A stretch of DNA of 64,000 nucleotides from JBCDCY01 sp039180875 (GTDB lineage: Bacteria > Pseudomonadota > Alphaproteobacteria > Rhodobacterales > Rhodobacteraceae). The stretch is taken from NCBI GenBank assembly GCA_039180875.1, contig JBCDCY010000012.1, positions 54,626 to 118,625 of the forward strand, written 5' to 3'. Under the pieces are notes generated by a model. It did not search any database. It was not told where the DNA came from and saw only the letters and a program-made list of their open reading frames with translations. This document shows, piece after piece, positions 25,545 through 33,269 of this stretch. The translations under genes were made by a program, and so were the position numbers. Every line of letters begins with the position of its first letter. Position 1 is the stretch's first letter.

Positions 25545-26288
25545 CTAGGACAGGCCGTAATACGCGGCGACGGCGTCGAGCCAATTCCGCTCCAGGCCAT
25601 CGAACTCTTCGAGAGGTGGGCTCTTCTCGACAGCGTCTTTCGTGGTGCGCAGCACCGTATGGCCGTCCTCTTCCGCGAAGTGCGAGAGCAGTTTGATCGG
25701 CACGACCATCTGGCGTTCGGGCAGCACAGTGCCGGTGTCGACGACCAGATGGCTGAGCAGGAGGCTGTCGTCGTCGAACAGGAGGTCGATGACCCGCCCG
25801 ATCTCCCCCTCGCTGCCGATGGCGGTCGTCGAGACGATGGTGGAGACGGCGGTGAGGCCGGCCGCGGTCGCTATGTCGTCGTCCTTACCGCCGCGCGGCT
25901 CGGCATCCTCGCCAGCGGGATCGAAGCCGATGAAGGAGACGAGATCGCGCGCGATCGCGCTGGCGCTCGGCCCGACCATGACCTTCGGCCAGGCGGTCCA
26001 GTCCCCGGCCGGCTGAAAGGCGCCGCCTTGCCCCGCCGCGCCGATCTCCGGCGCCGCCTCGATCTCCTGCTTCGCGACGTCGACGGAGATGGTCCGGGCG
26101 TCGGCGTCGATCTCCGCCACGCGCTCTGCCGAGAGCACGGCCGATCTGCTGTCGAACCAGCCGCCGATGTCGATGGCGACGAAGCAGACCCGGCCCTCCT
26201 CCGCCTCGAAGAGGATATCCTCGACGCTGCCGCGCGCATCGCCGAGATCCACATTGTACTTCAGGATGTCGTTGAGACTGTAGAGCAT
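25545..26288 (-). CDS. PRC-barrel domain protein
   Basis: This is a 247-residue soluble protein. Two in-frame ATGs lie 6 bases apart; the second (26288, MLYSLNDILKYN) has better spacing from AGGAG. Two PRC-barrel-like halves are visible: an N-terminal one around MLYSLNDILKYNVDLGDARG, ending WFDSRSAVLS, and a second around IGSEGEIGRVIDLLFDDDSLLLSHLVVDTG. PRC-barrels are small beta folds of photosynthetic reaction centres and RNA-binding proteins and are common among stress-induced alphaproteobacterial proteins. It is the third gene of an operon led by a sigma-EcfG-type promoter. Function unknown. Confidence 0.85.
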   Translation of the reverse strand: MLYSLNDILKYNVDLGDARGSVEDILFEAEEGRVCFVAIDIGGWFDSRSAVLSAERVAEIDADARTISVDVAKQEIEAAPEIGAAGQGGAFQPAGDWTAWPKVMVGPSASAIARDLVSFIGFDPAGEDAEPRGGKDDDIATAAGLTAVSTIVSTTAIGSEGEIGRVIDLLFDDDSLLLSHLVVDTGTVLPERQMVVPIKLLSHFAEEDGHTVLRTTKDAVEKSPPLEEFDGLERNWLDAVAAYYGLS

Positions 26289-26371
26289 CGCCATCTCCTA
26301 GTGGGAAAACCATGGGTGGGGCGGCACGGCGGATCCCGGCCGGTCGGTGCCGAGCGGGTCCGTGTGCCGGT

Positions 26372-27364
26372 CTATTCGGACCCTTCGATGAAGTGCAGCA
26401 TCGACCACTCGGTCGCGGTCATGTTCGGTGGCCGGCCGTCGAACGAACGGCCGATCAGGTCCAGTCGGTCATCCTCTTCAACCTCCGTCAGGGCCCGGAT
26501 CGCGGGGTGCACGTAGCTGTTCTGGGCAATGGTGGGCGAGTTGTGCAGGTCGCTCGCGGCCGCCTCCGCCATCGCCTTGATGGTCAGGGGGCCCGGCCGC
26601 TCCGCCACGGCCCAGGCCGCGAGGGAGCCGTTCCAGGTGCGGAAGGTCTTGGGCGTGACGTCGAAGCCGGCGACCTCTGACAGCCACTCCCGCAACCGTT
26701 CGGAGCCGACGGCGCGGGGCTGGCCGGCGTCGTCGAGCCAACTCACCAGCTCCGCCCCCGGCAGGTCGTCCACCGCTTGGAGGGTGCGGCTCAGCCGCTT
26801 GCTCGTCACCCGCTCCTCGATCTTGGTGCCACCCTTGCCGCGGAAGCTGAGGAGCAGGCTGTCGCCCTCGAGACGCAGATGGTGGGAGCGCAGGGTCGTG
26901 GCGCCGAATGTCCGGTTCTCCTCGGCGTATTCCGGCGAGCCGACGCGGAGGGAGTGAGCGTCCAGCAAGCCGACGACGGCGGCGATGGCGTAGTCCTGGC
27001 TGCCCGGCTCCCCGGCCAGGACGCGCGCGGTCGCCCGCCGGATCACCGGCAGGGCGCGGCCGAAGGCGGGCAGGCAGTCGAATTTACTCGTCGCACGAAA
27101 GGCCGTCCAATCCTCGTGATAGCGATATTGCTTCCGCCCCCGCGCGTCCCGCCCAGTCGCCTGCAAATGCCCGTTCAAGAGGGGCGAGATCCAAACGCCT
27201 TCGTAGGCCGGGGGCACTGCCAAGGCGTTGAGCCGCGCCCGTTCCGCCCGATCCGCGATGCGCGTCCCGTCGGGCGCGGTATAACTGAAGCCGCGCCCAC
27301 GGCGCCGGCGCCGGATACCGGGCCGACTGTCGGGGTAGTAGACGAGATCAGCGCAGATCTGCAT
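26372..27364 (-). CDS. DNA topoisomerase IB (poxvirus/bacterial type)
   Basis: This is a 330-residue enzyme that relaxes supercoils through a 3'-phosphotyrosine intermediate. The catalytic residues are recognisable: Arg in SLRVGSPEYAEEN, Lys in SFRGKGGTKIEE, Arg in FRTWNGS and the nucleophile Tyr in QNSYVHP. The N-terminal domain contains RRRRRGRGFSY and the PPAYEGVWISP segment. Such topoisomerases are frequent members of the alphaproteobacterial general stress response. It lies between the DUF7218 gene and the PRC-barrel gene on the same strand, under the sigma-EcfG-type promoter at 27748-27772. Confidence 0.93.
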   Translation of the reverse strand: MQICADLVYYPDSRPGIRRRRRGRGFSYTAPDGTRIADRAERARLNALAVPPAYEGVWISPLLNGHLQATGRDARGRKQYRYHEDWTAFRATSKFDCLPAFGRALPVIRRATARVLAGEPGSQDYAIAAVVGLLDAHSLRVGSPEYAEENRTFGATTLRSHHLRLEGDSLLLSFRGKGGTKIEERVTSKRLSRTLQAVDDLPGAELVSWLDDAGQPRAVGSERLREWLSEVAGFDVTPKTFRTWNGSLAAWAVAERPGPLTIKAMAEAAASDLHNSPTIAQNSYVHPAIRALTEVEEDDRLDLIGRSFDGRPPNMTATEWSMLHFIEGSE

Positions 27365-27449
27365 GCCCTGGCGCCCTGGCGGTAGGATCGGCGGCCGTCG
27401 CCTGGTCGGCCAGCGACCACTGAGACGCGTTTGCCGGACCTGGCAACGG

Positions 27450-27713
27450 TCACGACTGCCGCAGGGACCGGATGAGCTCGGCCTTGGTCATGCCCGACCG
27501 CCCCTCGATCTCGAGCTCCCGGGCACGCTCGTAAAGCGCCTTCCGCGTCCACTCCTCATAGGGCGAGGCGCGGCCGCCCTTGGCCGACGGCTGCATGGCG
27601 CCGTTGGCCTGGGCGTTGGCGATGCGCGCCGCGGTCTGTTTCGAGCGGCCGTCCTCCCGCAGCGCCTCATAGGTCTCGGGATCCTTGATCGAGGGGCCAT
27701 GCGTCTTCGCCAT
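27450..27713 (-). CDS. DUF7218 / Rho-N-like small protein
   Basis: This is an 87-residue basic protein. It begins MAKTHGPSIKDPETYEALR and contains EDGRSKQTAARIANAQAN, the pattern of stress-associated plasmid-like small proteins. The C-terminal half (ARELEIEGRSGMTKAELIRS) looks like a Rho-N/SAP-like nucleic-acid-binding motif. A sigma-EcfG-type promoter with ideal spacing lies 35-59 bases upstream, so it is probably the first gene of a three-gene stress operon. Molecular role unknown. Confidence 0.8.
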   Translation of the reverse strand: MAKTHGPSIKDPETYEALREDGRSKQTAARIANAQANGAMQPSAKGGRASPYEEWTRKALYERARELEIEGRSGMTKAELIRSLRQS

Positions 27714-27747
27714 CGGGGGATCTCCATGTTGCGCGGTCTGTACGGAG

Positions 27748-27772
27748 AACGTTTCTGCCAGCGCGAGGTTCC
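27748..27772 (-). promoter_or_regulatory. Sigma-EcfG-type promoter of the DUF7218-topoisomerase IB-PRC operon
   Basis: Read on the minus strand it is GGAAC (27772-27768), 16 bases, CGTT (27751-27748), an exact match to the GGAAC-N16/17-CGTT consensus of alphaproteobacterial EcfG. The start codon is 35 bases further on. Confidence 0.8.
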
Positions 27773-27788
27773 GGCTTTATCTTGCCCG

Positions 27789-27814
27789 GGAACCAAATAG
27801 CCGGCGAGATCGTT
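27789..27814 (+). promoter_or_regulatory. Sigma-EcfG-type promoter of the FNT channel gene
   Basis: GGAAC (27789-27793), 17 bases, CGTT (27811-27814). It is an exact consensus match, 58 bases before the chosen ATG. It lies divergently, 16 bases from the promoter of the neighbouring DUF7218 operon. Confidence 0.78.
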
Positions 27815-27871
27815 TCAACCCGTGGCCCAGGGGTTCGGAGTTTCAGTTTGACGCGAGATGCGCACCGAGAG

Positions 27872-28690
27872 ATGGCGGTGGAGGACGATGACGAGGCCCG
27901 CTCGGTCGACAAGGCGAGCACCTTGCCCTCCCGCCTGGTCTACGAGGTCATTCGTCGCGACGGCGAGGAGGAGCTGGCGCGCCCCGTGCCCTCGCTCATC
28001 TGGTCGGGCATCGCCGCCGGGCTGATGATCAGCTTCTCCGTCCTCGGCGAGGCGATTTTTCGGACCTATCTGCCCGACGCACCGTGGCGATATCTGATCG
28101 AGAACCTCGGCTACAGCTTCGGCTTTCTGATCGTGATCCTCGGGCGCATGCAGCTTTTTACCGAGAACACGATCACCACGGTCTTGCCGTTCCTGGCCCG
28201 GCCCTGCGTCGAGATCCTGCTCGGTGTTCTTCGCCTTTGGGCCATCGTGTTGGCCGCCAATATCGTCGGCGCCTTCGGGGCGGCGGCACTTTTCGCCTAC
28301 ACCGCCGCCATTCCCGCGGAGCTTTTGCCGGCAATCGGCGATCTCTCCCGCCACGCGACCGGCATGGGCGCCTCCGAGAGTTTCGTGCGCGGCATCCCGG
28401 CCGGCATCCTGGTGGCCTCCATCGTCTGGACGATGCCCCAGGCGCGGGAGGCGAGCGTCGTCATCATTCTGCTCTTCACCTGGCTGATCGCGGCCGGGGA
28501 CTTCACCCACGTCATCGCCGGCTCGGTGGAGATGGCGTATCTGCTGCTCATCGGAGAGCTCGGCGGCATCGATGCGATCGCCGGCTTCTTCCTGCCGGTC
28601 CTGGCCGGCAACGTCGTGGGGGGAACGGCGATCTTCGCCTTCATGGCCTGGGGCCAGGTGCGCGCCGAGGTGGAGAACGGCGAGGGCTGA
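27872..28690 (+). CDS. Formate/nitrite transporter (FNT) family protein
   Basis: This is a 272-residue membrane protein from the ATG at 27872 (MAVEDDDEARS). A TTG at 27782 would add 30 residues but would overlap the promoter, so it is disfavoured. About six transmembrane helices are seen, with the FNT-type regions LIWSGIAAGLMISFSVL and GRMQLFTENTITTVLP. It resembles the YfdC branch of FNT channels, whose substrate is uncertain. The promoter implies induction in the general stress response. It converges with the Crp-type gene downstream. Confidence 0.87.
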   Translation: MAVEDDDEARSVDKASTLPSRLVYEVIRRDGEEELARPVPSLIWSGIAAGLMISFSVLGEAIFRTYLPDAPWRYLIENLGYSFGFLIVILGRMQLFTENTITTVLPFLARPCVEILLGVLRLWAIVLAANIVGAFGAAALFAYTAAIPAELLPAIGDLSRHATGMGASESFVRGIPAGILVASIVWTMPQAREASVVIILLFTWLIAAGDFTHVIAGSVEMAYLLLIGELGGIDAIAGFFLPVLAGNVVGGTAIFAFMAWGQVRAEVENGEG

Positions 28691-28719
28691 GCGCCTGAAC
28701 CGGCGCGGTCCCCAACGGC

Positions 28720-29448
28720 TCAGATCAGCGGCCGGGTCTTCACGGCATAGCCGTCGGTCTGGGCCACGTCCTCCAACGCCTCGATATCCACGATCCGCAG
28801 TTCGCCTCCATCCCAATGCACGATCTGACGCTCGCGCAGCTTCTTCAGCGTCTTGTTGGTGTGAACGAGCGACAGGCCGAGCGCATCGGCCAGGTCCTGC
28901 TGACGGAAAGGCATGGGCACGGTCCCGCTTTTCGCCTGACCGAGCGCCTCCATCCGGCTGTAGAACTTCAGAAGACCCCAGGCGATGCGCTCCAGCCCGC
29001 TTCGCCGCCCGATGACGGCGAGGTTTTCGCCCAAAAAATGCTCCTCGAGCGCGGCGAGCCAGGTGAGGTCGAAGGAGCGCTCGGGCTGCACCCGGAACAT
29101 CTTCCAAAGCTCGTCCCGGGCAAAGACGCAGAGCGTCATGTCGGTCACGGCTTCGACGGAGTGCTGGATCTCTCCCATCACGCCGGCCTGCAGCCCTATG
29201 AAGTCACCCGGCAGCACGAAGTTGACGATCTGCCGGGCGCCGTCCTCCAGGGTCTTGTGGCGCACGCCGATGCCGGAAAGGCAGGTGAAGAGCTGAGGTG
29301 AGGTCGAGCCCTCGAGCAGGATCGTCGATCCCGGATCCACCTCCAGCTCCCCCCGTTTGAAGCGCCGCATGAAGGCGAGCTCGTCTTCGGACATGTCGTG
29401 GAACATCTCGCGGCGTCGAAGGGGGCAGCGCCTGCAGTCGGTCGCCAT
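28720..29448 (-). CDS. Crp/Fnr family transcriptional regulator
   Basis: This is a 242-residue regulator. The N-terminal cyclic-nucleotide-binding-type barrel spans about 20-130 (ARQIVNFVLPGDFIGLQAG), followed by a long dimerisation helix. The C-terminal winged helix has a Crp-type recognition helix (QQDLADALGLSLVHTNKTL). N-terminal Cys5 and Cys8 (CRRC) are present, but a third closely spaced Cys as in E. coli FNR is absent, so a classic 4Fe-4S sensor is not supported. It is divergent from a small pseudo-receiver gene, with about 150 bases between them. A weak sigma-EcfG-like site (GGAAC-N16-CATT, one mismatch) lies at 29480-29504. Confidence 0.9.
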   Translation of the reverse strand: MATDCRRCPLRRREMFHDMSEDELAFMRRFKRGELEVDPGSTILLEGSTSPQLFTCLSGIGVRHKTLEDGARQIVNFVLPGDFIGLQAGVMGEIQHSVEAVTDMTLCVFARDELWKMFRVQPERSFDLTWLAALEEHFLGENLAVIGRRSGLERIAWGLLKFYSRMEALGQAKSGTVPMPFRQQDLADALGLSLVHTNKTLKKLRERQIVHWDGGELRIVDIEALEDVAQTDGYAVKTRPLI

Positions 29449-29602
29449 CGAAAAAACACCCCGCGCTATGTCGTAGTTTAATGAGCGGCCGGCGCTTTGG
29501 TTCCATGAAAGAGCGTGTGTTGCGTGCGGGTGGGCCCGGCGACCTGGTTGGTTGCGGCCGTTTCGGTCTGTCCAAAATCAGCAAAAGACATGGGGGCGGC
29601 GC

Positions 29603-30004
29603 GTGTCGGCTCGCAAGAAAATCTTGCTTTGGTACGCCGATCTGTTCGTGGCGGAGGATCTGCGCGACGCCGTGCAGGCCAAGGCCGGCGCAGCCCTCGA
29701 CGTCGAGATCTATCCGGATTTGGAGGAGCTGGCGACGGCCATCGCGCGCTGGCGCGACCGCGTCTTTGCGGTGTTCGTCGCCTACGATCTCGGCCAACCG
29801 GCGCTGCATCCGCTTCTGGACGGGCTGCGCGCCTCGCAGACGCCGACGGTGTTGATTGACGGAATTCTGGCCGATCAGGAGCGGCGCAAGAGCCCGTCCT
29901 GGTTCCTGCTGGCCAAGCCCTTCACCGACGAGATGGTGGGAGAGGTCGTCGACGCCGTCATGTCCAGTTCCGGGCCGAGCGGCCGACCTTCTCGCCCGAC
30001 CTGA
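29603..30004 (+). CDS. Small receiver-like (pseudo-receiver) protein
   Basis: This is a 133-residue protein from GTG 29603 (VSARKKILLWYADLF), which has a GGGGGCGG ribosome binding site; a TTG at 29552 would extend it by 17 residues. The fold pattern resembles a response-regulator receiver: an initial hydrophobic strand, a middle strand FAVFVAYDLG, a strand TPTVLIDGIL and the conserved-looking AKPFTDEM at the end. The acidic pair after strand 1 and the phospho-acceptor site are not clearly conserved, so it may be phosphorylation-independent. Its 3' end overlaps the convergent YqjE-like gene by 47 bases. Function unknown. Confidence 0.6.
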   Translation: MSARKKILLWYADLFVAEDLRDAVQAKAGAALDVEIYPDLEELATAIARWRDRVFAVFVAYDLGQPALHPLLDGLRASQTPTVLIDGILADQERRKSPSWFLLAKPFTDEMVGEVVDAVMSSSGPSGRPSRPT

Positions 30005-30317
30005 AGGCCGCGACCAGCACGTCAAACTCCGGCGATCGGGCGCGGGTCGGCGCCGCGGGGGCGGGCTGCCTCCGCACGGGGCGGTGCACGAAGACGAGGA
30101 GCAACGCCGCCGCGAGCAGCGCCGATCCGGTGGCCAGCGATGCAATGGCGGGACCGAGCGCCGCCGCGATGGCCCGCCAGGCGGCATCGACCAGGTAGGC
30201 AGCCCCCGCGAGGGCCGCGACCAGGGCGAGGAAGAGGCCGAGCGCCCGCCGCAGAAGCTGGCGCGCCGACTGCCCGGTCTCCACCTCGATCAAGGCCTCG
30301 ATCAAGCCGTCCGGCAC
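29958..30317 (-). CDS. YqjE-like phage-holin-superfamily membrane protein
   Basis: This is a 119-residue protein starting with GTG directly after the stop of the upstream YqjD-like gene. It has two hydrophobic helices (about 28-48 and 55-77) followed by a basic tail, as in the YqjE/holin_3_6 family that is co-transcribed with YqjD in enterobacteria. The pairing YqjD-YqjE and the shared promoter support co-function at the inner membrane under stress. The 3' end overlaps the convergent small receiver-like gene. Confidence 0.72.
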   Translation of the reverse strand: MPDGLIEALIEVETGQSARQLLRRALGLFLALVAALAGAAYLVDAAWRAIAAALGPAIASLATGSALLAAALLLVFVHRPVRRQPAPAAPTRARSPEFDVLVAAFRSGEKVGRSARNWT

Positions 30318-30653
30318 CTATCGGCGTCCCGAGAGCAGCCCGACGAGAAGCCCGATGCCAGCCGCGACGCCAAGCGCCATCAGCGGGCGCTGCTGTACCG
30401 CCTCCTTGGTGCGATCCGGCAGATGCTCAAGCGTCTCCCGCACATCCTCCAGCTTGTCGCTGCCCTGGGCGAGGGCGCGATCGGCCTTCGATCTTGCGTC
30501 CTGCAGCGCCGCGTCGCCCTTTTGCTGGGCGAAGGCAGCGGCCGAGCGGGTGAGGTCGGAGATCTCGTTTCGCAAGACGTCGATCTGCTCGGCCAACTGG
30601 TCCAGCGTGACATCTCCACTGTGCGTCGACGGCATGGATTTCACCTCGGGCAT
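30318..30653 (-). CDS. YqjD/ElaB-like (DUF883) membrane-anchored protein
   Basis: This is a 111-residue protein from the ATG at 30653 (MPEVKSMPSTHSG), which has a GGGAGA ribosome binding site; a longer frame upstream is not supported. The N-terminal ~85 residues are an amphipathic coiled coil (LDQLAEQIDVLRNEISDLTR). The C-terminus is a glycine-zipper membrane anchor (LMALGVAAGIGLLVGLLSG) ending in RR, exactly as in E. coli YqjD/ElaB, which bind stationary-phase ribosomes. It is preceded by a sigma-EcfG-type promoter and followed without gap by a YqjE-like gene. Confidence 0.87.
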   Translation of the reverse strand: MPEVKSMPSTHSGDVTLDQLAEQIDVLRNEISDLTRSAAAFAQQKGDAALQDARSKADRALAQGSDKLEDVRETLEHLPDRTKEAVQQRPLMALGVAAGIGLLVGLLSGRR

Positions 30654-30684
30654 GTCGCTCTCCCTGTTTTGGCGATACCGGGTC

Positions 30685-30711
30685 GGAACGAACGGTGCCC
30701 CGGATGGTTCC
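30685..30711. promoter_or_regulatory. Palindromic bidirectional sigma-EcfG-type promoter (yqjD-like / exoD-like)
   Basis: GGAAC (30685-30689), 17 bases, GTTCC (30707-30711) form an inverted repeat. On the minus strand it reads GGAAC-N16-CGTT for the yqjD-like gene; on the plus strand it reads GGAAC-N16-GGTT for the exoD-like gene. The -35 of one promoter coincides with the -10 of the other. Both start codons lie about 35-40 bases beyond. Confidence 0.78.
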
Positions 30712-30748
30712 GCATCGTGACGGGCGTGCGGTTCCAGTGGAGGCAGGG

Positions 30749-31324
30749 GTGGACGACAGCGAGCTCGGCAAGCTTCTGGAGCGGGTGAAGGATGCGTCGT
30801 CGGACGAGACGACGAGCGTCGAGGACGTGTTGGAGGCACTCGGCCACCGCTCCTTCGGCCCGGTGCTGTTCATCGTCGGCCTCTTCGCCCTCTCCCCGAT
30901 CGGTGCCATTCCGGGCGCGTCCCTGATCTCGGCAGCGCTGATCGTCCTTGTCGCCATGCAGCTTGTCTGGGGCGCGGGCTATATCTGGCTGCCGAACCGT
31001 CTGTGCGCGGTCGAGGTCAAGTCGTCGAAGATCGCGAACGCGGTGGACTGGCTGCACGGGCCGCTGGGCTATCTCTCCCTGATCGCCCGGCCGCGGTTCA
31101 AGCGGGCCTTCGCCGATCCGATGCCGCGCCTGGTCGCCGTCGCCACGATCCTGCTGGCCGCCGCAATGGTCCCGCTGGCCGTGGTGCCGGGCGGCGTCGC
31201 ACCGGTTGCGGCCCTGGTGATGCTGATCGGCTTGGCCTTCGTCGCGCGGGACGGGGCGCTGCTCGCCGCGGCGCTCGTCCTCTCCGTCGTCGCCCTGGTG
31301 GTGACGTTCTATGTCCTGACCTGA
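30749..31324 (+). CDS. exoD: ExoD family membrane protein
   Basis: This is a 191-residue protein from GTG 30749, chosen because GGAGG lies 6 bases upstream. It starts VDDSELGKLLERVKDASS, followed by SVEDVLEALGHRSFGPVLFIVGLFALSPIGAIPG, the ExoD family hallmark. About four hydrophobic segments follow. ExoD was described in rhizobia as needed for exopolysaccharide production and alkali tolerance; the biochemical role is unclear. It shares a bidirectional sigma-EcfG-type promoter with the YqjD-like gene. Confidence 0.88.
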   Translation: MDDSELGKLLERVKDASSDETTSVEDVLEALGHRSFGPVLFIVGLFALSPIGAIPGASLISAALIVLVAMQLVWGAGYIWLPNRLCAVEVKSSKIANAVDWLHGPLGYLSLIARPRFKRAFADPMPRLVAVATILLAAAMVPLAVVPGGVAPVAALVMLIGLAFVARDGALLAAALVLSVVALVVTFYVLT

Positions 31325-31432
31325 CGTCTGCGGAGCCGTCACCCATGCAGGGCAAAGAAGACCAGCTCGAGAGCCTCCTCGCCCCAATCGCCCGCCTACG
31401 GGGTGATCTGACCCTAGTATGGCCGCGAGGTC

Positions 31433-32197
31433 TTATCCCGGCCGCATCCGAAGCTTGAGCGGTGCCAGGAACCGGCCGTCGAACTCACAGGCCGCCATGG
31501 CCGCGTCGAAGTCGGGAAAGGTCACCCGGGCGCGCGACAACGCGATCAGCTTGGCCCGCACCAGGGCGCGCAAGGTCCGGTTGGTGTGGACGATGGATAG
31601 CCCGCAGATATCGGCGAGCTGCTGTTGGGTGAGCGGCATGGCGAAGCCGTCCGCCTCCGTCTCACCGACCGCCATCAGCCGCAGATAGATCTCCAGTAGA
31701 AGATGCAGGATCCGGCTGCTGGCCCGGCGGGCGCCGAGGCTGATGTTGCGCTCGCTCAGCACGTTGACCGAGCGGGCCGACGACCAGTCGAGCCCGGCGG
31801 CGAGGATCGGATAGGTCCGGTAGATGTCGAGGATCTGCTCCGGCCCGATCCGCGCCAGCTCCACCTCGGTGAGCGCCGTCAGATTGTGCATCGCATGGCG
31901 ATAGAAGTTGATGTGCAGACCGTAGATCTCGCCCGGCACGTAGACGTTGATGATCTGGCGCGTACCGCCGGCGGTGGCGTGCCAGCGCATGGCCCAGCCC
32001 TTGCGGATGATGACGGCGTGGCGCAACAGATCGTCGTCTCGGACGATGTCGTCGCCGGCGGCGTATTCGGCGCGGTCGTTCTGCGCCGCCTCGAAGAACG
32101 CGATCTCCTCGTTCGACAGCACCCGCCCGGCGCCGAGCCGGCGCACGGCGGCGCTGTGCGATGGGTCGATCGGCGTGGTCTCAAGCCCGTCGCGCAT
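31433..32197 (-). CDS. Crp/Fnr family transcriptional regulator (second)
   Basis: This is a 254-residue regulator from the ATG at 32197 (MRDGLETTP), preceded by a GGGGGAG ribosome binding site; a 17-residue extension is possible but less likely. The cNMP-type beta barrel (GGTRQIINVYVPGEIYGLH) and the winged helix-turn-helix (QQQLADICGLSIVHTNRTLR) are clear. There is no N-terminal Cys cluster. It resembles the other Crp-type protein at 28,720 in the recognition helix (GLS-VHTN-TL), so the two may read similar DNA sites. No ligand prediction is possible. Confidence 0.9.
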   Translation of the reverse strand: MRDGLETTPIDPSHSAAVRRLGAGRVLSNEEIAFFEAAQNDRAEYAAGDDIVRDDDLLRHAVIIRKGWAMRWHATAGGTRQIINVYVPGEIYGLHINFYRHAMHNLTALTEVELARIGPEQILDIYRTYPILAAGLDWSSARSVNVLSERNISLGARRASSRILHLLLEIYLRLMAVGETEADGFAMPLTQQQLADICGLSIVHTNRTLRALVRAKLIALSRARVTFPDFDAAMAACEFDGRFLAPLKLRMRPG

Positions 32198-32303
32198 CTC
32201 ACACTCCCCCGCCGCGCCAGCTGAGCGGGGAGCATAGCGGGTGCGCACGGGATGGGCAGCCTGTGTCGTGCATAGCCTCCAGGGCGCTCCTCGGGCGCTC
32301 CCG

Positions 32304-33269
32304 TCATCCGCCTCCGTTGGCCTGCAGAAAGGCCGTGGTGGCGGCGAAAAGCTGCGGGGCGTTCCTCTCGGCGCTCAGGAAATGGGCGCCGTTGGCGATC
32401 TCGACATAGTGCCGGGTCGCCGCGCCGAGCCGGTCGAACAGTTCCAAGGCGTCGCTGCGGGTCGACGTCGGATCGGCGCTGCCGCGGATCAGCAGCGTCG
32501 GGCAGCGGATCTGCGCGGGATCGTAGAGCGGCTGGCCGTTGAAGGCCTGCCAGAGATCGTGGAGCGTGCCGTTCGGCGCCTCGAAGGCCGGGGGGCAGCG
32601 CCCCGCCGCCGCCGGATCGTCGGCCAGGCTGGCCTGGACGAGCGCCTGCAGCACCGGCTCCTCCCGCCAGTCCGCGCCGTCGGGGATCTCGGCATCCCAG
32701 CGGGCGCGGGTCGCCGCCTCGCTCACCAGGCGCGCCGCTCCGAAGGCGGGGTTGAAGCGCTCTGGCGCGGCGGGATCGGCGAGAAAGGACAGCCAGCCCG
32801 GGTTCCGCTCCGCATAGATCGGGGCGGAGAGCACCAGAGCCGCCACCCGATCCGGCGCCATCGTCGCGAACATCGCCGCGGTGATCGACCCCCAGGAGCC
32901 GCCCACCAGCCGAAGCCTGCCAGTGCCGTGGCGGTCGAGGATCCAGGCGACGGCGTCGCCGATGTCGCGCACCGCATCCGGCGCCCGGGCAAAGGGCGCT
33001 GTGGCGGCGGACAGGTCGCGCCGAGATCGTCCATAGCCCCGGATGTCGAGGGCGTAGGCGGCAAAGCCCGCCTCCACCGTCGCCGCCAGCCAGCTCGCGC
33101 CGGGATGAGGCACGTCGAACAACCGGCTCGCATAGGTGGCGCCGTGCACGAACAGGACCGGGGGCCGAGCGGGGTTGTCGCCATGGGCGCGCAGGTGCAG
33201 ATGCTCCCCCGGCTCACTGCTCGAGGCGATCAGGTCGGAGGTTGCGCTGTCATGCGCCCGCCAGCTCAC
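32304..33269 (-). CDS. Alpha/beta hydrolase
   Basis: This is a 321-residue serine hydrolase from the GTG at 33269, which overlaps the stop of the TRAP large permease gene (GTGA). It has the oxyanion region VLFVHGATYASRLFD, the nucleophile elbow GGSWGS, a catalytic-acid region near RCPTLLIRGSADPTS and a terminal His in IANGAHFLSAE. It is coupled to the TRAP transporter operon, so it probably hydrolyses the imported ester or lactone, or an amide, after uptake (inference). Confidence 0.88.
   Translation of the reverse strand: MSWRAHDSATSDLIASSSEPGEHLHLRAHGDNPARPPVLFVHGATYASRLFDVPHPGASWLAATVEAGFAAYALDIRGYGRSRRDLSAATAPFARAPDAVRDIGDAVAWILDRHGTGRLRLVGGSWGSITAAMFATMAPDRVAALVLSAPIYAERNPGWLSFLADPAAPERFNPAFGAARLVSEAATRARWDAEIPDGADWREEPVLQALVQASLADDPAAAGRCPPAFEAPNGTLHDLWQAFNGQPLYDPAQIRCPTLLIRGSADPTSTRSDALELFDRLGAATRHYVEIANGAHFLSAERNAPQLFAATTAFLQANGGG

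Noticed and set aside
28720..29448. Oxygen-sensing FNR with a 4Fe-4S cluster
   Set aside because: Only two clustered N-terminal Cys are present (C5, C8). The third closely spaced Cys of FNR is missing, so it is listed as Crp/Fnr family only.
31345..31458. A 37-codon plus-strand ORF (MQGKEDQLESLLAP) between the exoD-like and Crp-type genes
   Set aside because: It has no ribosome binding site, overlaps the Crp-type gene's 3' end and shows no family resemblance.
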